Below, piece after piece: positions 19,016-35,329 of a stretch of DNA of 64,000 nt. The DNA is taken from the NCBI GenBank assembly GCA_051954935.1, contig JBQCHG010000048.1, forward strand, positions 1 through 64,000. The letters are read 5' to 3'. Source of the stretch: 66-474 sp051954935. GTDB taxonomy: Bacteria; Pseudomonadota; Gammaproteobacteria; Xanthomonadales; Rhodanobacteraceae. Under the pieces are notes generated by a model that did not search any database, was not told the DNA's origin, and saw nothing but the letters and a program-made list of their open reading frames with translations. The position numbers were made by a program, and so were the translations under genes. Position 1 is the stretch's first letter, and each line of letters starts with the position of its first letter.

Positions 19016-20848
19016 TCACTCCACCGTCACCGACTTCGCCAGGTTGCGCGGCTGGTCCACGTCGGTGCCGCGCAGCACGGCGACGTGGTAGGCCAGCAGT
19101 TGCAGCGGCAGGGTGAACACCGCCGGCGCGATGAAATGGCCGCCGCTGGGTACCTTGGTGAGATGGCCGCGCGCGCCGTTCAGGGGAACGGCCGCTGTCT
19201 CGTCGGCGAACACGAACAGCTCGCCGCCGCGTGCGCGCACTTCCTCGAGATTGGATTTCAGCTTTTCCAACAGTTGGTTGTTGGGTGCCACCGCGATCAC
19301 CGGCATGTCCTCGTCCACCAGCGCCAGCGGACCATGCTTCAGCTCGCCGGCCGGGTACGCCTCGGCGTGGATGTAGGAAATTTCCTTGAGCTTGAGCGCG
19401 CCTTCCAGTGCCACCGGATATTGCACGCCGCGGCCGAGGAACAGCGCGTGGTGCTTGTTGACGAAGCGTTCGGCGAGCCTGGCGATTTCCGGCTCCATCG
19501 CCAGCGCTTCGCCGAGGATGCGCGGAAGGCTGGCAAGCTCCGAGACCAGGTCCGTATAGCGGCTTTCCTTGATGCCGTTCAGGCGCGCAAGCTCCAGAAC
19601 CAGCAACGCCAGCCCGGCGAGCTGCGTGGTGAAGGCCTTGGTGGAAGCCACGCCGATCTCGGGACCGGCCCGGGTCATCAGGCTGAGGTCCGCTTCGCGC
19701 ACCAGGCTGGATTCCGGGACGTTGCAGATCGCGAGCGCGCCGAGATAGCCGCGCCGCTTGCCTTCGCGCATCGCAGCCAGGGTGTCCGCCGTTTCACCGG
19801 ACTGCGAGATGGCGACGAAAAGCGTGTCGGGCGAAACCACGACATGGCGATAGCGGTATTCGCTCGCGACCTCGATGCTGCACGGCAAGCCGGCGATGCT
19901 CTCCAGCCAGTAACGCGCGACCATGCCGGCGTGGTAGCTGGTGCCGCAGGCGACGATCTGCACGCGCTTCACCTGCGACAGCAGCGCCTGCGAATCCACG
20001 CCGAAGATGTTCGGGAGCACGCGGGTCTCGCTGATGCGGCCCTCCAGCGTATTGGCCACCGCGGCTGGCTGCTCGTGGATTTCCTTCAGCATGTAATGGC
20101 GGAACTCGCCGCGTTCGACCGCATCGGCGGACAGTTCGCTCTCGCGCACCGGACGCGTCACGGGCCGCCCTTCGCCGTCGTATACCTGCATGGCTTCGCG
20201 CTCGATCTCCACCACGTCGCCTTCTTCCAGATAGACGATGCGGTTGGTGACCTTGATCAGCGCCTGCACGTCCGAGCCCAGGAAGTGCTCGCCGATGCCC
20301 AAGCCCACGCACAGCGGGCTTCCGCGGCGCGCGCCCACCACGTGGCCGGGTTCATCCTTCGTGATCGCGGCGATGGCGTAGGCGCCGTGCAGGCGCCGCG
20401 TCGCCGCGATCACCGCGTCCTTCAAGCCGGCGCCTTTCGCCATTTCGTGATGGATCAGGTGGGCGATGACTTCCGTATCGGTCTGCGAATCGAACCGGTA
20501 CCCGGCCCGACCCAGTTCTTCCCGCAGCTCGGCATGGTTCTCGATGATGCCGTTGTGCACCACCGCCACCATGCCCTGGGACAGATGCGGATGCGCGTTC
20601 GCCTCGTTGGGAACGCCGTGGGTGGCCCAACGCGTGTGCGCGATGCCGGTGTGGCCGGCGATCGGATGCGCCTCGTACAGCGATTCCAGTTCGCGCACCT
20701 TTCCAGGCATGCGCAGCCGCGCGAGCGCGCCGTCGGCCAGCACCGAAATGCCCGCCGAGTCGTAGCCGCGGTATTCCAGCGCATGCAGGCCGGCAAGCAG
20801 GATCGGCACGACATCGCGCTGGGCGGCAGCGGCAACAATTCCACACAT
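19016..20848 (-). CDS. glmS: Glutamine-fructose-6-phosphate aminotransferase (isomerizing)
   Basis: A 610-residue enzyme making glucosamine-6-phosphate, the entry to UDP-GlcNAc for peptidoglycan, lipid A and amino-sugar polysaccharides. The N-terminal glutaminase domain starts MCGIVAAA with nucleophile Cys2 and contains HNGIIENHAELR; two SIS domains follow (SQSGETADTLAAM and KEISYIHAEAYPAGELKHG), and the end is PRNLAKSVTVE. AGGAG lies seven bases before the ATG. It is not next to glmU here. It stands beside an EPS locus whose sugars may depend on it. Confidence 0.97.
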   Translation of the reverse strand: MCGIVAAAAQRDVVPILLAGLHALEYRGYDSAGISVLADGALARLRMPGKVRELESLYEAHPIAGHTGIAHTRWATHGVPNEANAHPHLSQGMVAVVHNGIIENHAELREELGRAGYRFDSQTDTEVIAHLIHHEMAKGAGLKDAVIAATRRLHGAYAIAAITKDEPGHVVGARRGSPLCVGLGIGEHFLGSDVQALIKVTNRIVYLEEGDVVEIEREAMQVYDGEGRPVTRPVRESELSADAVERGEFRHYMLKEIHEQPAAVANTLEGRISETRVLPNIFGVDSQALLSQVKRVQIVACGTSYHAGMVARYWLESIAGLPCSIEVASEYRYRHVVVSPDTLFVAISQSGETADTLAAMREGKRRGYLGALAICNVPESSLVREADLSLMTRAGPEIGVASTKAFTTQLAGLALLVLELARLNGIKESRYTDLVSELASLPRILGEALAMEPEIARLAERFVNKHHALFLGRGVQYPVALEGALKLKEISYIHAEAYPAGELKHGPLALVDEDMPVIAVAPNNQLLEKLKSNLEEVRARGGELFVFADETAAVPLNGARGHLTKVPSGGHFIAPAVFTLPLQLLAYHVAVLRGTDVDQPRNLAKSVTVE

Positions 20849-20912
20849 GCGAGTTCTCCTGGGTTCTGGCGCGCTCTGACCGGCGCCACGTACTTTGGTT
20901 CAGAGCCTCGGA

Positions 20913-20918
20913 ATCATA
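20913..20918 (-). promoter_or_regulatory. Candidate -10 element of glmS
   Basis: TATGAT on the minus strand, about 65 bases before the glmS ATG. The region upstream has no clear -35. The 277-base gap to the divergent sugar transferase contains no ORF that looks coding; plus-strand GCAGCAGGATGCTGC near 21040 is a small hairpin. Confidence 0.25.
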
Positions 20919-21125
20919 CGTCCATGCGGGGGTTCGTGCTGGTCACGTTTTGTCTACGCAGGATCGCGTTAAGTTTGCATTTCGTACTCACGCCGAAGTT
21001 GAGGGCGAGGGTTGACGGATTCACGGATTCGATGCATTCGCAGCAGGATGCTGCTACTCGCGAAACGTGGGCCGAAAGTGCGTTACAGGAGCTGCACGCA
21101 GGACGGAGTCCAGGGAAGGAGCGGT

Positions 21126-22526
21126 ATGTTTCGGCTACTGCGCCAGCGCGCCTTGCGTTGGCAATTGTTTCTCGCAGCGATCGAGTTTTTGCTGCTGGTC
21201 AGTTGTGTGTACTGCGCAATCGGCTTGCGCTACTGGAGCGACCCCGTCGCGCAGGTGAATTTCGGACACGCACTACGGCTGCGTGCCCTGCTCGTGGCAT
21301 TGATGGTGGTGCTGGGCATGGTGGCACTCGGCTTGTATCAGAACCATCTGCGGGCGAACTGGCGTGGCCAGTTCACGCGCCAGGCGGTGGGTTTTGCGCT
21401 CGGCGGCAGCGCGCTGCTGGTGCTCTATTACGCGTACCCGCCGGCCTACATCGGACGCGGTGTGCTCGGCATCGCGCTGGTGGTCGGCTTCCTTGCGGTG
21501 ACCGCATTCCGGGTGGTGTTCCTGCGCCTGATTGATGCAGACCTGTTCAAGCGCCGCGTGCTGGTATTGGGCGCGGGCCGTCGCGCCGCACAGATCGCGC
21601 AGCGCATGCGCCGTCGTTCGGACTGCCGCGGTTTCCGCATCATCGGCTATGTCCGGATGGGCGAGGAGGCGGTGCGGGTGCCGTCCAACAAGCTGGTGAA
21701 CCCGCGTCATTCTTTGCGCGAGCTGGTCAAGCGCATGCAGATAGACGAGATCGTGGTCGGCCCGGACGATCGCCGCTGCGGGCTGCCGATGGCCGATTTG
21801 CTCGAATGCAAGCAGTCCGGCATCGCGGTGGTGGAACTGGCCGATTTCTTCGAGCGCGAATCCGGCCAGATCAGGATGAACCTCGCCAATCCTTCCTGGC
21901 TCGTGTTTTCCGACGGCTTCGACGCCTCGCCCCTGCGCAAGCTGATCAAGCGCAGCTTCGACGTGGCCGCGGCATTGGCCATGCTGGCGCTGACGTGGCC
22001 GGTGATGCTGGCCGTGGCGCTGGCGATCCGGATCGAGTCCGGGCCCGGCGCACCGATCCTGTACCGCCAGGAGCGGGTGGGCGAACACGGGCGCACCTTC
22101 TTCCTGGTGAAGTTCCGCAGCATGCGCACGGATGCCGAGCGCGACGGCGTGGCGCGTTTCGCGCGCACCAACGACGACCGCGTGACCTCCGTAGGTCGCT
22201 TCATTCGCAAGGCGCGGCTGGACGAGCTGCCGCAGTTGTGGAACGTGCTGCGCGGCGACATGAGCTTCATCGGCCCGCGACCCGAGCGCCCGCAATTCGT
22301 GGACGATTTCAACGCGCGCATCCGCTATTACCCGCTGCGTCATTGCGTGAAGCCCGGGCTCACCGGCTGGGCACAGTTGCGTTACGCGTATGGCGCGTCG
22401 CAGGAGGACGCCGAGGAAAAACTGAAGTTCGACCTGTTCTACGTCAAGAACCACAACCTGATGTTCGATCTGATGATCCTGCTGCAGACCGTCGAGGTTG
22501 TGCTGTTCGGGCGCGGTGCGCGATGA
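21126..22526 (+). CDS. Polyprenyl-phosphate sugar-1-phosphate transferase (EPS priming)
   Basis: A 466-residue inner-membrane enzyme that would transfer the first sugar phosphate to undecaprenyl phosphate. The N-terminal third has about four membrane helices, the middle holds a Rossmann-like segment (KRRVLVLGAGRRAAQIAQ), and the C-terminal catalytic domain carries KRSFDVAAAL, the membrane hairpin, FFLVKFRSMRTDAE, RKARLDELPQLWNVL, GDMSFIGPRPERP and PGLTGWAQL. AAGGAG precedes the ATG. The pattern is closest to the transferase of exosortase A/PEP-CTERM polysaccharide loci (TIGR03013-like). It marks the left end of the EPS region. Confidence 0.9.
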   Translation: MFRLLRQRALRWQLFLAAIEFLLLVSCVYCAIGLRYWSDPVAQVNFGHALRLRALLVALMVVLGMVALGLYQNHLRANWRGQFTRQAVGFALGGSALLVLYYAYPPAYIGRGVLGIALVVGFLAVTAFRVVFLRLIDADLFKRRVLVLGAGRRAAQIAQRMRRRSDCRGFRIIGYVRMGEEAVRVPSNKLVNPRHSLRELVKRMQIDEIVVGPDDRRCGLPMADLLECKQSGIAVVELADFFERESGQIRMNLANPSWLVFSDGFDASPLRKLIKRSFDVAAALAMLALTWPVMLAVALAIRIESGPGAPILYRQERVGEHGRTFFLVKFRSMRTDAERDGVARFARTNDDRVTSVGRFIRKARLDELPQLWNVLRGDMSFIGPRPERPQFVDDFNARIRYYPLRHCVKPGLTGWAQLRYAYGASQEDAEEKLKFDLFYVKNHNLMFDLMILLQTVEVVLFGRGAR

Positions 22527-22588
22527 AACCGGCCCGCACCGATCGCACCCGTCGCATGCCTCGTGCATGCGTGCGTGGCGGCGCGGGT

Positions 22589-23080
22589 TCAGAACACGAT
22601 CAGGCCCACGCCCCACAGTACCCATCCGAGCGTCAGCAGCACCAGCGCGGCGAATATCAACCGGCGCCACGGCCATCGGCCATCGCCCAGCGGCATGGCC
22701 GCCACGGCGTGGCGCGGACCGGGCGATTCGGTTTGCGCCGTGACGCCGGTGCGGCGGCCGCCCGGGGGCTCTGCGCCGGGAAGCCGGCCGAAGCGACGCT
22801 CGAACGCGATCGCTTCGCGATAGACCGCCATGAGGTGGTGCAGGGAGTCGGGTGCCGAGTCTTCGCCGACCTCCGGATTGCGATCCGGATGCAGTTGCTG
22901 CATGCGGCGGCGATACGCCAGCTTGAACTCGGTCAGGTTGCAGGTGCCGGGCGTGATGCCCAGCTCCTGATAGAGCGCGAGGAAATCCATGTCGCCGACC
23001 ATCAGCCCACCCCCGAGGCGGTTCTGAACGAGATCTTCCAGGATCTGCAGTGCGCGCCGAAACAAGCGCGACGGGAACAT
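22589..23080 (-). CDS. Membrane-anchored J-domain protein
   Basis: A 163-residue protein with an N-terminal J-domain, including MDFLALYQELGI, the basic helix YRRRMQQLHPDRNP with the HPD tripeptide that stimulates Hsp70, and a C-terminal hydrophobic helix (FAALVLLTLGWVLWGVGLI) that would anchor it in the membrane. There is no G/F region or zinc finger, so it is a class III J-protein. The start at 23080 keeps a basic helical lead-in; ATG at 23002 with GGGGGTGGG upstream is an alternative. It is convergent with the sugar transferase and divergent from the adenylation protein. Confidence 0.75.
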   Translation of the reverse strand: MFPSRLFRRALQILEDLVQNRLGGGLMVGDMDFLALYQELGITPGTCNLTEFKLAYRRRMQQLHPDRNPEVGEDSAPDSLHHLMAVYREAIAFERRFGRLPGAEPPGGRRTGVTAQTESPGPRHAVAAMPLGDGRWPWRRLIFAALVLLTLGWVLWGVGLIVF

Positions 23081-23108
23081 CTTACGCGAAGGGCGGCAAA
23101 GGGCAAAT

Positions 23109-23131
23109 GCGCCCGCTCCTGATGCGGGCGC
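23109..23131 (+). other. Hairpin in the leader of the adenylation gene
   Basis: A perfect 8-bp stem, GCGCCCGC and GCGGGCGC, with a 7-base loop, lies about 15 bases before the ribosome-binding site (GGGAGGG) of the adenylation-carrier gene. The divergent gap is only 78 bases. It could affect the leader of this gene or be chance in GC-rich DNA. Confidence 0.3.
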
Positions 23132-23158
23132 GCGCAAACAATCCGGGAGGGACCCCGA

Positions 23159-25065
23159 ATGCAAGCGGCAATGGACAGCATGGTGGCACAGAGGACGAAC
23201 GCGGTGGCTTCGTGCGCTGCGGTTCCGGGCCTGCTGCAGCCTCTGTTGCGTTCGGCGCTGGCGTGTCCGCGCGCCCTTGCGCTGCGCGGCGGAGCGCAAT
23301 CCCTCGATTACACCGACCTGTGCGGATCGGTCGAACGCATCGCCGCCGGCCTGCGCGCATTCGGCGTACATCCGGGCGACATCGTTGCGCTGGGCGCGGA
23401 ACGCGAGCCGGAAACGGTGATGCTGATCCTGGGTGTGCTGCGTGCCGGTGGCGTGTGCATGCCGCTGGACACCACGCTGCCCGCGCCACGCCTGTGCGGC
23501 ATGCTGGAGGACGCGCGTCCGCGCCTGCTGGTCGCACCCGAATCCGCGCACGCGCGCTGGCCCGGGCATGTGCCACGCTGCGAGCGCGGCGAACTGGAGG
23601 CCCAGGGCGTGAACGCGCCACCGGCGCCCGCCGGCGGCGCGGAAGCGGCGTACCTGCTGTTCACCTCCGGCTCCAGCGGTCGTCCCAAGGGTGTATTGAT
23701 GTGCAGCGCGGCACTGGGCGCGCTGATCGGCTGGCACGCCGAACACCCGCGCCTCGGCATCCCCGCGCGCACGCTGCAGTTCGCGCCATTCGGCTTCGAC
23801 GTTTCGTTCCAGGAAATGCTTTCCACGTTCGCGAGCGGCGGCACGCTCGTCGTCGCCGACCACGAATCGCGCCGTGATCCGTGGAAGCTGCTCGCATTGT
23901 TGAACGGAGAAGGCATCGAACGCGCGTTTCTTCCGGTTTCGGCGCTGCACGCGCTCGCCGAAGCGGTCGCGGCGGGCGGGCAGAAACCCGCCACGCTGCG
24001 CGACGTGATCACCGCCGGCGAGCAGTTGCGGATCACGCCCGCCGTGCGCGCGCTGTTCGCCGCACTGCCGGATTGCGTCCTGCACAACCATTACGGGCCA
24101 ACCGAAACCCACGTGGTTACCGCGCACGAGTTGGGCGGGGATCCCCGGACCTGGCCGGAACTTCCCCCGATCGGGCGCGCGCTTCCGCACGTGCGCACGC
24201 TCGTGGTGGATGCCGGGCTTGCTGCCGTCGCGAAAGGCGAAGAAGGCGAACTGCTGCTGGGCGGCGGTTGCCTGGCGATCGGCTATCTGCATCGCGATCG
24301 CCTTACCGCCGAGCGCTTCATCCAGCTTCGCGGCACACGCTGGTACCGGACGGGCGATCGCGTGCGCGAGCGGGCCGACGGCGCATTCGATTATCTGGGC
24401 CGGCTGGACGAGCAGATCAAGCTGGATGGCTATCGCATCGAGCCGGCCGAGATCGAAAGCGTGCTGGTGCGCCATCCGGCCGTTGCAAAGGCCGCGGTGG
24501 TGCTGAGCGAAGGCGCGCAGGGCAAGCGGCTCGTCGCGCACGTGGTGGCACGCGCGGGCGGCGGAGACGAATCTGTCCTGCGCGCGCAATGGCGTGCGCA
24601 TTGCCGCGCGCAGTTGCCGAACTGGATGGTGCCGCAGGACTTCATCCTGCACGCCGCGTTGCCGCATACCGCCAGCGGCAAGGTCGACCGTCGCGCGCTG
24701 GTGCGCGAAGGTGAACAGGCGCCGATCGCGTGGCCCGAACACGCGCCGTTGCGCGAGCAGTTGCGGGCGCTGTGGGCACAACTGCTGGATCGCGCGGATC
24801 TGGACGTGCACGCCAATCTGTTCGACGAAGGTGCGCGTTCGCTGACCGTGGTGCGCGCGCTCACCGAGTTGCGCCGTCGCGGGTTCGATGCGGTGAATGC
24901 CGCGCACTTCTACGAACATTCCAGTGTCGCCGCGCAGGCGGACTGGTTGGCGGCGCTGCCCGGGGGCGCCGCCGAATACGATGCGCGCATGCGTGGCGCG
25001 CACGCTTCCGGGGCCGTTCAACGTGCTGCACTGGCGCGTTTCGCGCCACACAGGGAAGGTGGGCA

Positions 25066-25069
<4 letters not shown>
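23159..25069 (+). CDS. Free-standing adenylation-carrier (A-T) didomain protein
   Basis: A 636-residue AMP-forming ligase fused to a carrier domain. Adenylation motifs are complete: LFTSGSSGRPKG (Thr169 region), FDVSFQEML, HYGPTETHV, YRTGDRVRER, GRLDEQIKLDGYRIEP and HTASGKVDRR with the A10 Lys508. The C-terminal carrier has NLFDEGARSLTVVRAL with Ser561 as the phosphopantetheine site. It would activate an amino or other carboxylic acid and load it on its own carrier. The stop overlaps the start of the PKS-NRPS gene (ATGA), so it probably loads that enzyme. In related EPS loci an acyl-CoA ligase and separate carrier occupy this position. Substrate not predicted: residues Asp-Val-Gln of the specificity code are visible only in part. 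Confidence 0.88.
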
Positions 25070-32539
<7,470 letters not shown>

Positions 32540-32550
<11 letters not shown>

Positions 32551-33376
32551 TATCGCCGAACGGGCCGATCCGGCGCGCCGGGTCGAAAAGGCGGTGGATT
32601 GGGAACCACTCTGGCTCGGTCCGCCCGGGCGCCGCCTGTACGCAGCCCTGCATCATGCTTCGGGCCGCGCCAAGGTGGGCGTGGTCGTGGCGCCGCCGCT
32701 GCTTTCCGAACAACCGCGCAGTCGGCGGCTGATGTTTGAAATCGCCGGCGTGCTCGCCGCACAGGGACTGCCTTGCCTGCGCTTCGACTACTACGGCACC
32801 GGCGACTCGGAGGGCGATGCCGAAGCCCACGACCTTGCCGCGATATGCGCCGATCTCGACGCCGCCGTATCCCGGTTGCGCGAGCACGCCGGACTCACGC
32901 GCGTCGCGGTGATGGCCTGGCGTGGCGCCGCGCTCGCGGCCTGCGACTGGGCGCTGCGGAACCCCATTGACGCGCTCATCCTTTGCGACCCGGTGATGGA
33001 TGGCGCGGCATGGCTGGCCGAACTCGAGTCCGCCGACCGCAGGGAGCGCGTGTCGCGCGAGCGCTACCCGCACGGAGCAGGGGCGGGCGAAGCCTCGGAC
33101 GGCCAGCTCATGGGATACCCGGTATCCGCAGGGTGGCGCCACGGCGTCAGCGCGCTGCGGCTCTCGGAAATCGCGCCCGGAGCGCGCGCGGCGATCTGGG
33201 CCGTGCTGCGGAATGCAACCGGGACGCCGGAGTGGGCCAGGCGCATGTTCGTCCTGCCATCCGGCACGCCGCGCTTCGATGGCCAGACGCGCATGGACGC
33301 GACGCTGTTCCTGTCGCCGCAATTGCGGGCGCTGATCGGCGAGTTGGGACGGGAGTTGACGAGATTGGAGTCATGA
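32540..33376 (+). CDS. Alpha/beta-hydrolase-fold protein with Arg at the nucleophile position
   Basis: A 278-residue protein overlapping the end of the PKS-NRPS gene by 11 bases. The fold is recognisable (VVVAPPLLSEQPRSRRLMFE, LRFDYYGTGDSEGD). The nucleophile elbow reads MAWRGAALAA, putting Arg128 where a serine hydrolase has Ser. The general pattern resembles the second exosortase A-associated hydrolase family (TIGR03101-like), in which I recall a similar substitution; this is from memory. It is therefore probably not a classical esterase and may be a binding or accessory protein for the polysaccharide or the PKS-NRPS product. No signal peptide. Confidence 0.8.
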
Positions 33377-33377
33377 A

Positions 33378-34244
33378 ATGGAAACGATTGTGCGCTTCGG
33401 ACCGGGTGCGCGGCTGATCGGGATTCTCAGCGGAGCCGGTCTGCCCACGGATGCACCGGTCCTGGTGTTGCCGAACGCCGGCCTGGTGCCGCGCGCGGGT
33501 CCCTTCCGCCTGCACGTGCAGCTGGCCAGGCGATTGGCCGCGTGCGGGTTGCGCACGTTCCGCTTCGACCTGCCCGGCGTCGGCGAATCGTCGCGCGATC
33601 CCGAACTCGATTACCGCGAGGCGACTCTGGCGGCGCTCGAGTATCTCGGTGCGAACCTGCGCGGTGCGCGCTTCGTGGTCGGCGGCGTGTGCAGTGCCGC
33701 CGATCTGGGCTGGATCGCGGCGCTTTCCAACGAGAAGGTGGTCGGCGTGATGATGCTCGACGGCATGTGCTACGCCGGGCCCTGGTTTCGCCTTGCGTGC
33801 GCCACGGCTGCGTTGCGGCGCGGTCCGCGGCACTGGTTCGGCCTTGCGGTGCGTCGCCTGTTCAAACGCAAACAGGCCTGCGAGAGCAATCGTCCGATGG
33901 ATCTTCGCAACTGGCCGCCGCTTGAAGAAGCGCGTGCGCAGATGACGACGCTGCTGGCTCGTGGCGTGCGGTTTCTGTGCATCTACAGCGGCGGGATCGG
34001 CGACTATTTCCTCGACGCGCGCCAGTTCGGCTGGACTTTCGGCGCGGCTGCACGCAATCCCCGCGTGATGCTGCGCCACTGGCCCGACTGCGACCACACC
34101 TATTTTGCGCGAACCCACCGCGAGCGGTTGCTGGAGACGGTGACCGCCTGGTTGCTGGGTGATGTCTTTCCCGAGGCACCGGCGCGATCGGAGCACTCAC
34201 GCTCGACCATGGCAGTTCCGCTCCAGCACGAGCGGGTCGCTTGA
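33378..34244 (+). CDS. Alpha/beta-hydrolase-fold protein with Cys nucleophile position
   Basis: A 288-residue cytoplasmic hydrolase-fold protein one base after the previous gene. FRFDLPGVGESSRDPE marks the fold core. The elbow is GGVCSAADLG, with Cys105 in the nucleophile position, and DCDHTYF near the C-terminus supplies the likely catalytic His. It matches the first exosortase A-associated hydrolase family (TIGR03100-like). With its neighbour it forms the pair usually found in such EPS loci, here downstream of a PKS-NRPS. A thiol nucleophile would suit acyl transfer or thioester cleavage, but this is inference. The gene converges with a glycosyltransferase gene 14 bases away. Confidence 0.8.
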   Translation: METIVRFGPGARLIGILSGAGLPTDAPVLVLPNAGLVPRAGPFRLHVQLARRLAACGLRTFRFDLPGVGESSRDPELDYREATLAALEYLGANLRGARFVVGGVCSAADLGWIAALSNEKVVGVMMLDGMCYAGPWFRLACATAALRRGPRHWFGLAVRRLFKRKQACESNRPMDLRNWPPLEEARAQMTTLLARGVRFLCIYSGGIGDYFLDARQFGWTFGAAARNPRVMLRHWPDCDHTYFARTHRERLLETVTAWLLGDVFPEAPARSEHSRSTMAVPLQHERVA

Positions 34245-34258
34245 TCCTTTTCGCCTGA

Positions 34259-35323
34259 TCAAACCCTTTGCGCGAGGGCGCCGCCCTCGCCGCGCAGCAT
34301 GCGCAGGCGTGCGGTCTTGATCGCCCAGTAAAGGTCCGCCGTCGGCGGCGCAAAGGCGGCCAGGCCGCGCGCCAGCGTGCGAAGATCGAAGCGGCCGTGC
34401 TTCACGGCCTGCACGAATGCATGGCGCGATTCGGCGAAGGCGCGCCGCTGCAGGTGCTGGCTGGCCAGCCTCGACCACGTGAGCGCGCGGCGGTAACGAA
34501 CCCATGGCGAGTCCGCTGGAAAGAGATCGGGCCGCCGCTGCACCCAGCGATCGATCAATTCGAGGTCGCTGCGCCACACGTTGATGGTGTTGGAATGCAT
34601 CAGGCTGTTGGGCAGCATCCGCCGGCGCACGAGCATTTCCGGCACGTAATCGAATTCGTATTGCTCGGCCATCCGGAACCACAAGTCCACGTCCTCGTTG
34701 ATGCGCCGGCCGGGATCGAAGCCGTTCATCGCCTGCAGGGCGGATTTGCGCACCATCGCAGTGGAGGTGAGGATGAAATTGCCGCGCTCGAACAGCGCCC
34801 TCAGGATGTTGCCGCGTGCCGGCTGCTTTTGCTGGAAAAGCGTAAGGCGCCGCTCGTGGTCCGGCCAGAAATCGCGCTGGTCCGTGTAGACGAAGGCCGC
34901 TCCCGGATTGCGCTCGAACGCAGCCATCTGCAGTGACAACTTGTTCGATTCCCACACGTCGTCCGCGTCCACGAACGCGATGAATTCGCCGCGCGCCATG
35001 GCGATCGCCAGGTTGCGCGCCGCGGAAGGACCGGCGTTGGCCTGGATGCACCATGAGATCCAGGGATAACGGCGCGCGTGCTGGGCGAGCAGCATCGGTG
35101 TCGCGTCGGTCGAGCCGTCGTCAACCACGATCATCTCGAACTCGCGCCAGCTCTGTGCGGCGACGCTGGCGATGGTTTCGGCGATGGTTTCGGCCGCGTT
35201 CCAGGTGGGCATGACCACCGAGACGACCGGGGCCGGCGCATGGGCGCCCTCGGGGGCATTCCACGGTGGCGGTACTCCTCGTGAGTACGCGGCACGCAGC
35301 GGGGGGGATCGGTTATCGCTCAT
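34259..35323 (-). CDS. Family 2 glycosyltransferase
   Basis: A 354-residue cytoplasmic GT-A glycosyltransferase. The N-terminal core has VVSVVMPTWNAAETIAETI, the UDP-binding EMIVVDDGSTDAT, NAGPSAARNLAI and the metal-binding FVDADDVWE; the acceptor part includes NEDVDLWFRMAE. No membrane segments. It would add one sugar of the EPS repeat unit to a lipid-linked acceptor. It is the last gene of a three-gene minus-strand operon (deacetylase, ATP-grasp/phosphatase, glycosyltransferase), separated from the second by six bases. Confidence 0.9.
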   Translation of the reverse strand: MSDNRSPPLRAAYSRGVPPPWNAPEGAHAPAPVVSVVMPTWNAAETIAETIASVAAQSWREFEMIVVDDGSTDATPMLLAQHARRYPWISWCIQANAGPSAARNLAIAMARGEFIAFVDADDVWESNKLSLQMAAFERNPGAAFVYTDQRDFWPDHERRLTLFQQKQPARGNILRALFERGNFILTSTAMVRKSALQAMNGFDPGRRINEDVDLWFRMAEQYEFDYVPEMLVRRRMLPNSLMHSNTINVWRSDLELIDRWVQRRPDLFPADSPWVRYRRALTWSRLASQHLQRRAFAESRHAFVQAVKHGRFDLRTLARGLAAFAPPTADLYWAIKTARLRMLRGEGGALAQRV

Positions 35324-35329
35324 CAGGGT

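Noticed and set aside
20849..21125. glmS ribozyme or sRNA-type leader before glmS
   Set aside because: The ribozyme is a Gram-positive feature and its core is not seen; the region shows only a weak -10 and a small hairpin.
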